Under the pieces are notes generated by a model that was not told where the DNA came from, did no database searches, and worked only from the letters and a program-made list of their open reading frames with translations. A program made the translations under genes and the position numbers. Shown here one piece after another: positions 37,801 through 46,051 of a DNA stretch of 64,000 nt (within the stretch, counting starts at the first letter, position 1; every line of letters begins with the position of its first letter). Source of the DNA: an archaeon (GTDB lineage Archaea; Nanobdellota; Nanobdellia; Woesearchaeales; UBA9642); contig JAGVGF010000006.1 in the NCBI GenBank assembly GCA_020057295.1, positions 179,752 through 243,751 on the forward strand. The letters run 5' to 3'.

Positions 37801-38619
37801 ATGTTAAAAAAAAATACTCGTGGAATGTTTAGTCAACTATTAGTTATTGTATTGATATTAAGTGCAGCTATACTTATAATGTTAGTAGTTATGAAATTTT
37901 TATATTCTAATAACGCCAAAGGTGCTATTGATACATGCAGATTTAGTGTAGTTGCACAAAGCGCTACAGCACTTAAAGTAGATTCAAGCGGATTGACAAG
38001 TCCTATAGCAATTAATTGTGAGAAACGATACGTTAATTTATTCAATAATAAGGTGGAAATAGGAAATAATCCTGAAGATACAGATACTGCTCAAATAGTA
38101 TATAATAATAAGCCCGTAAAGAAATTTTTAGAATTAAACGACTTTATTGTTAATCAAATTGTCGCTGAAGAAATGAGAATATGCTGGTATCAATTTGGCC
38201 AAGGAAGAGTTAAAGTCTTTGCAAATGATAAAAACGTACTTGAAAATAGCAATGTTTGTTTCATATGTTCTGAGATAAGTTTTAAAGATAATATGGGTAA
38301 ATCAGAATTTGTAGGATTAGCAGATTATCTTAATCAAACATATATTGCTAATGAGAAAATGACTTATTACCAATACTTAAATGATGCTTCAATGTCTGCC
38401 GAAACTTTTGAACAGTATAATAAAGATGCAAAAAGTTCTGGAAAGACAAATATTTATGATATTAAATTATATAAGGATAAAACTTATTATATTATCTTTA
38501 AGAAAGGAGACTGGACCTTTAGGAGTAGTTATAGATTTTATCCTATAATTATTTCTTCAGATGAAATTAATGGTTATGATGCATATGATCACTCTTTATG
38601 CGATATGCAGGCAACATGA
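37801..38619 (+). CDS. Prepilin-like protein with CWYxxGQG motif, copy 1 (272 aa)
   Basis: MLKKNTRGMFSQLLVIVLIL gives the R-G boundary and helix (about 10-34). The exterior domain contains DTCRFSVVAQSA, EMRICWYQFGQGRVKVF and NVCFICSEISF. These align with AVQNCRNSIAAHS, DMHRCWYEWGQGKEQLF and MFCHICATYTF in the next gene, so the two are tandem paralogues. The stop overlaps the next gene's start (ATGA). The C-terminal part ends RSSYRFYPIIISSDEING. The fold is unknown; the conserved CWY..GQG block and the C..C pair are the likely functional core. Confidence 0.84.
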   Translation: MLKKNTRGMFSQLLVIVLILSAAILIMLVVMKFLYSNNAKGAIDTCRFSVVAQSATALKVDSSGLTSPIAINCEKRYVNLFNNKVEIGNNPEDTDTAQIVYNNKPVKKFLELNDFIVNQIVAEEMRICWYQFGQGRVKVFANDKNVLENSNVCFICSEISFKDNMGKSEFVGLADYLNQTYIANEKMTYYQYLNDASMSAETFEQYNKDAKSSGKTNIYDIKLYKDKTYYIIFKKGDWTFRSSYRFYPIIISSDEINGYDAYDHSLCDMQAT

Positions 38620-39530
38620 AATCTAAAGGCATAGCATTTAATAATTTATTATTGATACTTTTAGCTATGGCTGCTCTAATATTATTTAGTCTGTTCTTAT
38701 ACAATAAATATGCTGATACAAGAGATATGCTTGCTGTACAGAATTGTAGAAATAGTATTGCAGCACATTCAGTAGTTGCTAAGGGAACATTTAGTCAGAT
38801 TTTTACAGATGTAAAATGTCCTACAAGAGATATAACTTTAGGCAAAAGTCAATTAAAAGATTCTAAAAGAATTATTGCTGAAGATATGCATCGATGCTGG
38901 TATGAGTGGGGTCAGGGCAAAGAACAATTGTTCCAAGGTGATGGAATGTTTTGTCACATCTGTGCCACATACACTTTTGATGAAAAAGGACAAAAAATTG
39001 ATGGATTTATACACTATCTTGCTAGTACACCAATGTATGTCAAATATCCTGGTGATACTCTAGGAATAAAATATTTAGATTATATGAATCCATATCATAC
39101 AGAAAATGCTGAACAAATGATTCAGAAAAGCGATCAGGTTATTACACCGTACGATTATATTAACACTTCAGCACAATACACTACTGTAATAGTCTATGCT
39201 TCAGGAAAAGAACAAATACAGAAATTTCTTGAAGGCGGAACAAGAGCGACTGTCGGCACTATAGGAGGTCTAGCATTAATTGCCGGTTCTGCCGGATCAG
39301 CATATATTGTTGGTAGTCTATTATTACTTAGCAATCCTGGAGGATGGGTAGTATTAGGAACAGTCGCATTATTAACTCTAGGCTATGAAGCAGTAGGCCT
39401 AGCGACTAATGTTAAAAATCCTGAATGGGTTTCATTTATGGTTTTTAGACCATACAATGTCGATGAATTATCAAATCTTGGATGTCAAAAGCTTGAAGCT
39501 AACCAAGTATCACACGCACCAAATAAATAA
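38616..39530 (+). CDS. Prepilin-like protein with CWYxxGQG motif, copy 2 (304 aa)
   Basis: Start chosen at MKSKGIAFNNLLLILLAMAA (ATGA overlap with the previous stop); an upstream start at 38598 would add six residues. After the K-G helix, the domain shared with copy 1 is present (CWYEWGQG, FCHICATYTF). Unlike copy 1 it gains two more Gly-rich hydrophobic segments near residues 210-265 (TVGTIGGLALIAGSAGSAYI and NPGGWVVLGTVALLTLGYEA), then FMVFRPYNV and a C-terminal tail. It therefore may span the membrane three times, with the C-terminal tail on the same side as the copy-1 domain. Function is unknown. Confidence 0.82.
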   Translation: MKSKGIAFNNLLLILLAMAALILFSLFLYNKYADTRDMLAVQNCRNSIAAHSVVAKGTFSQIFTDVKCPTRDITLGKSQLKDSKRIIAEDMHRCWYEWGQGKEQLFQGDGMFCHICATYTFDEKGQKIDGFIHYLASTPMYVKYPGDTLGIKYLDYMNPYHTENAEQMIQKSDQVITPYDYINTSAQYTTVIVYASGKEQIQKFLEGGTRATVGTIGGLALIAGSAGSAYIVGSLLLLSNPGGWVVLGTVALLTLGYEAVGLATNVKNPEWVSFMVFRPYNVDELSNLGCQKLEANQVSHAPNK

Positions 39531-39593
39531 GATATAATAATAACATCGTAAATATCAATGTTATAAATAATAATAAAAATATATAATGGAAAT

Positions 39594-39601
39594 ATTTATA
39601 T
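39594..39601 (+). promoter_or_regulatory. TATA-like element before the 51-residue gene
   Basis: ATTTATAT is centred about 22 bp before the first ATG (39619) and 31 bp before the second (39628). It cannot decide between the two starts. Confidence 0.35.
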
Positions 39602-39618
39602 TCAATAAGTACTAGGAA

Positions 39619-39774
39619 ATGATTAAAATGATAAAGTTTCATAAGAAGGGAGAAGCAGGAGAGGGTGCTGGATTCGGATTAGGAAATTTTGCGCAAATAG
39701 CACTTCTCGTAGGAATATTTTTAATAATATTAATTATATCGATAGTAATATACAATAAGATAAGCACTCCTTAG
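39619..39774 (+). CDS. 51-residue prepilin-like small membrane protein
   Basis: The frame reads MIKMIKFHKKGEAGEGAGFG, then a hydrophobic helix and NKISTP before the stop. It has the K-G boundary and a single helix (about 24-46) but almost no exterior domain, so it resembles a minimal pilin-like subunit. A start at the second ATG (39628) is also possible. It sits between two array genes in the same orientation. Confidence 0.65.
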   Translation: MIKMIKFHKKGEAGEGAGFGLGNFAQIALLVGIFLIILIISIVIYNKISTP

Positions 39775-39809
39775 ATTTTAATCGAACTATAAATTTTAAT
39801 GTGATTATT

Positions 39810-40391
39810 ATGAACAAAAAAGGTATAACAGCAATACTCCTTGTGGTTATAGGATTACTTATTTTATTACTAATAATGGTTGGATGGGGTAAATCATTAT
39901 ATGAAGGTATTGTGTCTTGGAGTAATACTTATGAGAAGCCTAAGTTAAATTATGATAATGCGTTCTTATTTAATGCACAGTACGTTAGTATTAATGAAAG
40001 TGCAGATTTTAAAGCTAAATGTTCTGGTGGAACAAATAATCAGTATATATGTACAAAACCTGTAAAAGTATTATTTTATGTGAACATAAAAAATATCGGT
40101 TCTAAGATGCGTGTATTATATCCTAACCCCATAATCGATTCCTGTAAAGGAAGTAATTGTCAAGAATATGTAAGAGTTGGTGGAAGCAGGTCTTGTGCTG
40201 TAACTCCAGGAACAGATATACTATGCGAGGCTGGAGAAAATGAGTTTAATACGGCAGGAACATATAGAATTTATCCTGCAGTATTTTGTAAAATTGACGA
40301 TCCAATCAATGGATGTCAAAAGACAGGGATAAGCAGTCCAATATACTCTTATAATAAGGATAGCTGGATAGAAATCACTATTCAGCCTTAA
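39810..40391 (+). CDS. Prepilin-like protein with Ig-like exterior domain (193 aa)
   Basis: I chose the ATG giving MNKKGITAILLVVIGLLILL; a GTG at 39801 would add three residues. A K-G boundary and helix lead to a beta-rich domain with Cys pairs (AKCSGG, YICTKPVKVLF, DSCKGSNCQEYV, SCAVTPGTDILCEAG, VFCKIDD, NGCQK). The layout 'C.....KVLFYVNIKNIGS' ... 'G.YRIYPAVFC' resembles the exterior domain of the protein at 41610 ('CTKG...PIQINIQNVGT' ... 'FYRIYGYAKC'), so both may share an Ig-like fold. Function is unknown. Confidence 0.83.
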   Translation: MNKKGITAILLVVIGLLILLLIMVGWGKSLYEGIVSWSNTYEKPKLNYDNAFLFNAQYVSINESADFKAKCSGGTNNQYICTKPVKVLFYVNIKNIGSKMRVLYPNPIIDSCKGSNCQEYVRVGGSRSCAVTPGTDILCEAGENEFNTAGTYRIYPAVFCKIDDPINGCQKTGISSPIYSYNKDSWIEITIQP

Positions 40392-40414
40392 TATTGAATA
40401 AAATCATCAAAAAA

Positions 40415-40422
40415 TTTATAAA
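40415..40422 (+). promoter_or_regulatory. TATA box before the small six-Cys protein genes
   Basis: TTTATAAA lies 62 bp before the ATG at 40477. The leader contains GAGGTG (40465-40470), a near-perfect ribosome site that decides that start. Confidence 0.5.
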
Positions 40423-40476
40423 GAACATATAACAAGATAGAGTATAAATGATTATTTTTATCGCGAGGTGCGTCAT

Positions 40477-40716
40477 ATGAAAAAGCAAGGTGTCGAGTTA
40501 AGTATGAATGTTATTATAATTGCAGCTATAGGATTATTAGTTTTAGTCATATTAGCAGTACTAGTTATAAATTCTGGAGGTAGATTCCAGGGCGGTACAC
40601 AATCATGTTCTGTAAAGGGCGGAGTATGTTCAGCTACATGTTCAAATGGCGAGCTTAGCGGCGGAACATGTGAAGGTAGCAACAGATGTTGTAAGATATT
40701 TACACTGAGTCCTTAA
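40477..40716 (+). CDS. Prepilin-anchored six-Cys defensin-like mini-protein (79 aa)
   Basis: The GAGGTG ribosome site fixes the start at MKKQGVELSMNVIIIAAIGL; an in-frame GTG at 40468 overlaps that site. After the helix (about 11-32) the exterior is only about 45 residues. Its six Cys are spaced C-x6-C-x3-C-x9-C-x5-CC, with Gly two residues before the second Cys. That is the spacing of the beta-defensin consensus. Homology to defensins is not implied; the disulfide pairing is unknown. It is the first of four successive genes whose products carry a related six-Cys motif. Confidence 0.8.
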   Translation: MKKQGVELSMNVIIIAAIGLLVLVILAVLVINSGGRFQGGTQSCSVKGGVCSATCSNGELSGGTCEGSNRCCKIFTLSP

Positions 40717-40717
40717 T

Positions 40718-40736
40718 TTTTATTTTTTCTTTCTAT
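40718..40736 (+). terminator. T-rich stretch between two six-Cys genes
   Basis: TTTTTATTTTTTCTTTCT follows the stop of the 79-residue gene. It is a weak candidate transcription end and may only reduce read-through. Confidence 0.3.
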
Positions 40737-40759
40737 AAAATTTTAAAGGTTTAAAAAAA

Positions 40760-41011
40760 ATGTTTAAGTCCAACGGTAAAGGTGTCGAGCTAGCGTTTAA
40801 CACAATAATTCTTATCGTTATCGGACTACTTGTTCTATTCGTTATAGGATTTTTTATAATGCGTGGAGGAATGACATTCAATTCTGGAACATCATGTGAA
40901 GGCAATGGCGGAACATGTATACCATTTACTAGCACATGTGGTGAAGATAAACAATTAGCAGCTTGGAGTTGCGGAAGTAGTCAAAGATGTTGCGTTACAA
41001 AAACAATATAA
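40760..41011 (+). CDS. Prepilin-anchored six-Cys mini-protein (83 aa)
   Basis: MFKSNGKGVELAFNTIILIV has the K-G boundary and helix (about 10-34) and clearly resembles the preceding 79-residue protein (KGVEL.FN versus QGVELSMN). The exterior has C-x6-C-x6-C-x10-C-x5-CC. AAAGGT lies before the ATG. The 3' end overlaps the next reading frame by 25 bp, a compact junction that suggests translational coupling. Confidence 0.8.
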   Translation: MFKSNGKGVELAFNTIILIVIGLLVLFVIGFFIMRGGMTFNSGTSCEGNGGTCIPFTSTCGEDKQLAAWSCGSSQRCCVTKTI

Positions 41012-41604
41012 AAAAGAAGGGAATGAGTGATATGGTTCTTGGACTAATTATTAGTCTAGCAGCCATAATACTTCTAGTTATTGTTATAACAAATATATCA
41101 AAGAGTGCTAATAAAAATGTACAATGCGGTGGGTTAATTAGCGGAACATGTGAAAAAACATGTTCTACTGGGAAATTACCAACATTAGATATAGGAGATG
41201 CTTGTGCTAACAGAAAAGACGGGTTAACTACTTGCTGTGCTGGTTTAGATGTTTCTAAGAGTACAACCAGTAATGATAATACTGGTAATGAATTATGTCA
41301 AACTAGAGCAGTTGGTGCTGATTGTAGTACACAACAATATTTTTACAAAGTGTGTAATGCTACAAAACAGTGCGTATACAAGTGTGAATATTGTGCACAA
41401 AATCCTGGTGTAAGTGGATGTGCTGGATTTAAAAGTAATAATGATAAGCTTGTAACATTCAATAGTCAATTTAGTTGTGGATGTAGCAAAGATCAATGCA
41501 CAGAGAAATCTAAGACTGGTAAGTGCTTAATTAATACAGTACCTCAAGGATTCTTTTGCTCTCCAAACTTGTATTGCTGCGAGGTTCCAAATCCTTCAGG
41601 ATAA
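40987..41604 (+). CDS. Prepilin-anchored Cys-rich protein, six-Cys plus CAQNP domain (205 aa)
   Basis: Starts at MLRYKNNIKKKGMSDMVLGL, overlapping the previous gene by 25 bp. A later ATG (41023) would lose the basic head and so the prepilin-like signal. After the helix comes a six-Cys motif (C-x7-C-x3-C-x13-C-x9-CC). A second domain (CVYKCEYCAQNPGVSGC, FSCGCSKDQC, LYCCEVP) is paralogous to the one at 37196. Likely extracellular and heavily disulfide-bonded. Function is unknown. Confidence 0.82.
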   Translation: MLRYKNNIKKKGMSDMVLGLIISLAAIILLVIVITNISKSANKNVQCGGLISGTCEKTCSTGKLPTLDIGDACANRKDGLTTCCAGLDVSKSTTSNDNTGNELCQTRAVGADCSTQQYFYKVCNATKQCVYKCEYCAQNPGVSGCAGFKSNNDKLVTFNSQFSCGCSKDQCTEKSKTGKCLINTVPQGFFCSPNLYCCEVPNPSG

Positions 41605-41609
41605 ATTTT

Positions 41610-42362
41610 ATGAAAAAATATAATAATCGTGGAGAAGTGAATTGGGTTTTGGTACTAATAGTTGGTCTTATAGCTGTATTAATAATTGTTTTAATAATTA
41701 GATCATGGGGTAAGAGTGCGGATAATAATTTCAAGACATTATCTAACTGCGGATCATTAACGGGCGGAATGGGATTCTGTAGAGTTGAATGTAAGGAGGG
41801 CGAATTAAAGTATCAAAACTTTGGCGGATGTCCTCCTAAAGATGATTCTGGAGCAACATTCTGCTGTATCAATCCTGATAAGAGTGTAAGTTCTGTTCTA
41901 CCAGAAGAATTTGGAGGCAGTGATACGTATAATTTTAAGATAAAATATATTGGATTCCTATATAATGCAAGTGAAGCTATGCCTACAAATTGTCATTTGA
42001 TTTCTGGAAGTACTGTTAAGATGCAATGCACAAAAGGAATAGGAATAACTTTACCCATACAGATAAATATACAGAATGTTGGTACACAACCGTTAGATGT
42101 ATACGGTCTTCCAATGGTCACAATTAATGATAATTACAATACTATGACTACTCCTGCTAACGGTAATACTTTAACAAAATTAGCAGTAGGAGGGGCTGAA
42201 AGTAGTGTAGCTAAAATTGTTATTGAACCTTCTAAGGCTAACGGGTTTTATAGAATTTATGGATATGCAAAATGTGAAACCCAAGAATGTAAAAATACCA
42301 ATCCTAAAGGAGTATTAAGAAAATATGATGATAATGCATATATCGAAGTCACATTCACATAA
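41610..42362 (+). CDS. Prepilin-anchored six-Cys plus Ig-like protein (250 aa)
   Basis: I chose MKKYNNRGEVNWVLVLIVGL, which begins five bases after the preceding stop; the frame is open further upstream but overlaps that gene. After the R-G helix the six-Cys motif is C-x9-C-x3-C-x12-C-x10-CC. An Ig-like domain follows (KIKYIGFLYNASE, CTKGIGITLPIQINIQNVGT, GFYRIYGYAKC, YIEVTF), similar to the protein at 39810. The modular mix suggests domain shuffling within the array. Function is unknown. Confidence 0.83.
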   Translation: MKKYNNRGEVNWVLVLIVGLIAVLIIVLIIRSWGKSADNNFKTLSNCGSLTGGMGFCRVECKEGELKYQNFGGCPPKDDSGATFCCINPDKSVSSVLPEEFGGSDTYNFKIKYIGFLYNASEAMPTNCHLISGSTVKMQCTKGIGITLPIQINIQNVGTQPLDVYGLPMVTINDNYNTMTTPANGNTLTKLAVGGAESSVAKIVIEPSKANGFYRIYGYAKCETQECKNTNPKGVLRKYDDNAYIEVTFT

Positions 42363-42367
42363 ATCTT

Positions 42368-43933
42368 ATGGTTTCATTAAATAATTCTAGGAAAGGGAAC
42401 TTAGTATTACAATTTGTAGTTTTATTGATAATAACTTTAATAATGATTTTTGTGATTTCAGCTTTTGGAGTAAAGATATTTGAAGGATTCTTCCCAAGTA
42501 CTGATTCTTCAACAACTAAAAGTTTCACAGCACTATATACAGCTATGAATACTAAATCGTTAAGCACTAAAAATTATGATTCGGTAAAATTAGGAACATA
42601 TATTGCAAAGGATCACGGAATATATTTCTTTGATAACAGTGCAACAGGATGTATAAGAGGGATAGTTAAAATATCTAGACCTACAGCATGTGATGGAAAA
42701 GCGAGCTGTTTGTGTTTACTTAAAGGACCTATAGAACATAGCGGAACGCCTGCAGATACTGATAAATATGTTAAAGTATGTAAAGATTTTAATCAAACAT
42801 TCTCGATAAATCAAGATACTTTGAGTTTGTACAATTCTGGATGTGGTACATCTACAACTAATCAGTTCTATAATATTATAATTGCGCATACTGGCGAAAA
42901 AACAATGGTTATAATGGAAAGTAATGAGTCCAGTCGTAAATATGACGATGAAATGAAAAAATTAACATGCCCTACGATAGCGGATAGTGTATCGCCTTCG
43001 TATATATGTTCTGGAAAGAAAGATGGAGAAATACTCACAGGTAAAGAAGTGTTTGATGCATGTAGTGAATACAACAAGACATGGAATGTATTTGTTGCAG
43101 AATGTAAATATGATACTAATAAATATCCTAAACGTTGTGAATTAAATTGTGAAAAGTGGAAATTTGATTGTGAAACAATGATACCAAATTCCGACACTGG
43201 ATGTGACGCATATAATCAAGGAGGCATAGTAAGAGTTAATGATCAAGATTATAAATATCTTCTGGAAGGAAATTTAAACACTGATAAAAGTTATGGTGAA
43301 ACAAGTAACTATTTCGCATGTAATTTAGACTTGGAAGCATGTCAAATCAGTAAAAATGGAAATGGTTGTGAGGCAAAAACGGCCGCAGATATACCTTCTG
43401 TAGGAACAGGACAATCGTATATGAAATGTTATGAGAAAGGGCAATCATTTGACGGTAAAGCTGATGCTAGAAAAGCTGTAAATATTCAGAAAATACAATT
43501 ATCTGGAAATTCTATTAAAGACGGTTCTTGTAAAAAAATTAATTCTAGCGAATCTGTAATTATAACAAAGAAAAATTCTGATGTTTTTACAAACTATAAC
43601 GTTTACAAATGTAAGCCTGGATCTGAAGTATCTTTTGAAACAGTCGTAGAAAATAAAGCAACATATCCTATGAAACTCAGAGCTTTTACTAAACTTGTAC
43701 AACTGGATGATAGTGTTCCTGCAGTGAGAATGCCAGCAAGTTCTTTGGGAGAAGTCACAGATGCAGAGATTGGACAAACTACAATATTACCATCAACTAT
43801 TACTCTAACAGCGGATTTAGGATGGTATTATTCCATTACACCTTCAGTAATAATAGATGGAGAAACAACTCCTATAGATTCTTTATCTAGTACACTAGAC
43901 ACTAGATTTTATATAGAGATTAATGACAAGTAG
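42368..43933 (+). CDS. Prepilin-like large exterior protein (521 aa)
   Basis: MVSLNNSRKGNLVLQFVVLL gives the K-G boundary and helix (about 12-37). The exterior domain of about 480 residues is Cys-rich (TACDGKASCLCLL, CSEYNKTWNVFVAECKYD, RCELNCEKWKFDCE, NYFACNLDLEACQI). It has a C-terminal beta-rich part (TITLTADLGWYYSITPSVII, RFYIEIND). It starts five bases after the previous stop and ends the second part of the array before a new promoter. No enzyme motif is recognised; a structural or binding role is likely. Confidence 0.83.
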   Translation: MVSLNNSRKGNLVLQFVVLLIITLIMIFVISAFGVKIFEGFFPSTDSSTTKSFTALYTAMNTKSLSTKNYDSVKLGTYIAKDHGIYFFDNSATGCIRGIVKISRPTACDGKASCLCLLKGPIEHSGTPADTDKYVKVCKDFNQTFSINQDTLSLYNSGCGTSTTNQFYNIIIAHTGEKTMVIMESNESSRKYDDEMKKLTCPTIADSVSPSYICSGKKDGEILTGKEVFDACSEYNKTWNVFVAECKYDTNKYPKRCELNCEKWKFDCETMIPNSDTGCDAYNQGGIVRVNDQDYKYLLEGNLNTDKSYGETSNYFACNLDLEACQISKNGNGCEAKTAADIPSVGTGQSYMKCYEKGQSFDGKADARKAVNIQKIQLSGNSIKDGSCKKINSSESVIITKKNSDVFTNYNVYKCKPGSEVSFETVVENKATYPMKLRAFTKLVQLDDSVPAVRMPASSLGEVTDAEIGQTTILPSTITLTADLGWYYSITPSVIIDGETTPIDSLSSTLDTRFYIEINDK

Positions 43934-43956
43934 CATCCACTATTAAAATCGATACC

Positions 43957-43964
43957 TATTTAAA
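43957..43964 (+). promoter_or_regulatory. TATA box, leaderless promoter inside the array
   Basis: TATTTAAA is centred 27 bp before the ATG at 43988. It starts the last transcription unit, which ends with the peptidoglycan hydrolase gene. Confidence 0.55.
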
Positions 43965-43987
43965 CTTTCATTCTATATTTATAGTGT

Positions 43988-44902
43988 ATGTTTAGACGTC
44001 TGGGAAAGAAGGGTGATGAGAGTAAATTAATGTTTCTCATGTGGGAAGTTATTGTGTTAGCAATAGTTGTTATTGCATTGATTGTGGCGGTGAGAAGTGT
44101 TGCTAATAATAGTAGTTTCTGGAAGAAGTATTATTCTTATGACCTTGCAATGATTACTGAATTGGAGCATACTAATCAGGGCGATTTTATTATTAATTAC
44201 AAACTTAAAGAATATACAGGCATAGCTAAAAGTTTAGGTTTAGTTAGTGATCAATCATATGATATTTCTTTACTTAAAGGTGTTGTGGAAGTTTATCAAA
44301 GTCCCAAAGATGATGACAAGTTCCCGACTAAATTCTTATACGGCATATCAAAAGATATTAATGTTATTGAAAGCACGATAGTATCTAACTTTTTTACTAT
44401 TTCTAAGATAGGTAATGAATTACGTTTTAAAGAATCTTATGGACGTGATAAGGATGTTTGTCCATCCATATCTACTAGTGCTAACATCAGTGAATTAAAG
44501 TTTACAATATTATCTACAAATCCTAAAGTCGATTCTTACTCTACATATCTTGATGGTTTACTAAAGAATTATGGTGTTGGTAGTAATCATAGTGATGAAT
44601 TACTAATAGTTTTCATATATACTAATACCACAAATACTACCATATACTATTCAGACAAACAAATCTCTAAAGCAAGTAAGCTTGGATGTATATTACGTAA
44701 AAATTTGATTGCGACATATTCTGATAAAGATATAACATTATTAAAATACGACGGATTATTAGATGGAGTGCAAGAATTTTCTACAAACAGACAAACAAAT
44801 AATTATTTTATAATTATAGCATTATCCGATACTGATTTTAGTGTAAGTAATACAGACTTTGATAGCATAGTTAAAGAAACTATAAAAAATTATTATAGTT
44901 AA
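43988..44902 (+). CDS. Prepilin-like single-helix protein (304 aa)
   Basis: MFRRLGKKGDESKLMFLMWE: K-K-G boundary followed by a helix (about 13-39). The exterior domain is alpha/beta and nearly Cys-free (only KDVCPS and KLGCILRK), unlike most neighbours. Segments such as DELLIVFIYTNTTNTTIYYS and NYFIIIALSDTDFSVSN look like core strands. It has a leaderless promoter and starts a four-gene unit (spacings 15 and 47 bp, then 7 bp to the hydrolase). Function is unknown. Confidence 0.82.
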   Translation: MFRRLGKKGDESKLMFLMWEVIVLAIVVIALIVAVRSVANNSSFWKKYYSYDLAMITELEHTNQGDFIINYKLKEYTGIAKSLGLVSDQSYDISLLKGVVEVYQSPKDDDKFPTKFLYGISKDINVIESTIVSNFFTISKIGNELRFKESYGRDKDVCPSISTSANISELKFTILSTNPKVDSYSTYLDGLLKNYGVGSNHSDELLIVFIYTNTTNTTIYYSDKQISKASKLGCILRKNLIATYSDKDITLLKYDGLLDGVQEFSTNRQTNNYFIIIALSDTDFSVSNTDFDSIVKETIKNYYS

Positions 44903-44917
44903 AAAAATTAATTAAAA

Positions 44918-45454
44918 ATGATTAAAATAAGAAATAGAAATAACCGTGGACAAGTACAATTCTTTTTAGAGAATGTATTTAGATTAGGATTCTTAATGAT
45001 AGCATTATTAGCTTTTTTTCTATTAGTTAATTTTTATGTTGTTAATAAAATAGATACAACACAATTGGAAGCAGAAACTGTTGCTAATAGAATAATATAT
45101 TCTAATATTATAATGCACAACGATATAAATACTGGAAGAGTATATGTAGGAATAGTCGATAAACAGAAAGTTGACGATTCTAGAATTTTTAATCAAATAA
45201 ATTATTTGAATGAGAGGCATGTAGCTGTAAAGATTAAATTACTAAATAACACTCCAAAAAACGATTTTGTTAAGGAAGCGTACATCAATAAAGCACAGTT
45301 TGAACGTTTAAAGGTGATTATTGATGCAAATCTTGGAGGCAGCGGCAAGGGCGGTGCCACGATGTTTATCAAAAAATATCCTGTTACAATAAAAGATTAT
45401 AATACATATTCATACGGGACACTTGTTTTGGAGATAATAGTTCCAAACAGTTAA
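44918..45454 (+). CDS. Prepilin-like single-helix protein (178 aa)
   Basis: MIKIRNRNNRGQVQFFLENV gives the R-G boundary, then a helix (about 20-44). The exterior domain has no Cys. It contains a Gly-rich loop (NLGGSGKGGATMFIKKYPVT) and ends in a beta strand (YGTLVLEIIVPNS). That Cys-free type differs from the disulfide-rich proteins upstream and may be an assembly or core subunit. It lies between two array genes and is probably co-transcribed with the hydrolase. Confidence 0.82.
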   Translation: MIKIRNRNNRGQVQFFLENVFRLGFLMIALLAFFLLVNFYVVNKIDTTQLEAETVANRIIYSNIIMHNDINTGRVYVGIVDKQKVDDSRIFNQINYLNERHVAVKIKLLNNTPKNDFVKEAYINKAQFERLKVIIDANLGGSGKGGATMFIKKYPVTIKDYNTYSYGTLVLEIIVPNS

Positions 45455-45501
45455 AATTATGATGAAACAAGGATTTAGAAAATAGTTATTAAACAAATAA
45501 A

Positions 45502-46044
45502 ATGCGCAAAAAAAATAAATTATTAAAAAATAAGAAAGGTCAAGAAATGCTGATAGATTTCTGGACAATAATAATATTTACAGGAATAGTTATAATATTC
45601 TTGGTATTATTCTACATATCTAAAGGAGATGTTGGAAATACTGCTAAAGATGAGTTTAAATCTAAAGATGTAAATATAATATTAACATCATTTTTGCGCT
45701 CGCCAGCATATTTCGATTATAGTAAGACCGCTGCCGAAGTAATTTCAGAAGATAGTTATAGTAAAGATTTTACACGCACACAATCAATAGTACAAAAATT
45801 ATTCGTCGGGGTAGACACATATAATAACAAGAAAGTGAAGGATATAATTTTATGTGTAAAGAAAGATTCAAGTAAATTAGTAGAGTATTCTATAAAATAT
45901 GATAACAATAATTATGTAGTAAGCACCAAAAGTGGTGGAGAATGTGAATCTAGCTTACAATATACTTATGCTGAAGAAAACATTCCTAGACATGATACTA
46001 ATTCATTATATATTAAATTAGGAGTATTGACAGTTGACAAATAA
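45502..46044 (+). CDS. Prepilin-like single-helix protein (180 aa)
   Basis: The very basic head MRKKNKLLKNKKGQEMLIDF is followed by the helix (about 22-43). The exterior part has two Cys (IILCVKKDSS, GGECESS) and a helical start (NTAKDEFKSKDVNIILTSFL). It ends seven bases before the ATG of the amidase gene, so the two are very likely translated from one message. Function is unknown; a partner or anchor for the hydrolase is an inference from position. Confidence 0.82.
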   Translation: MRKKNKLLKNKKGQEMLIDFWTIIIFTGIVIIFLVLFYISKGDVGNTAKDEFKSKDVNIILTSFLRSPAYFDYSKTAAEVISEDSYSKDFTRTQSIVQKLFVGVDTYNNKKVKDIILCVKKDSSKLVEYSIKYDNNNYVVSTKSGGECESSLQYTYAEENIPRHDTNSLYIKLGVLTVDK

Positions 46045-46051
46045 TTCAAAA

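Noticed and set aside
40760..41604. The 25-bp overlap of two six-Cys genes as a frameshifted single gene
   Set aside because: Each frame has its own basic-G helix and its own complete six-Cys motif, so they are two genes.
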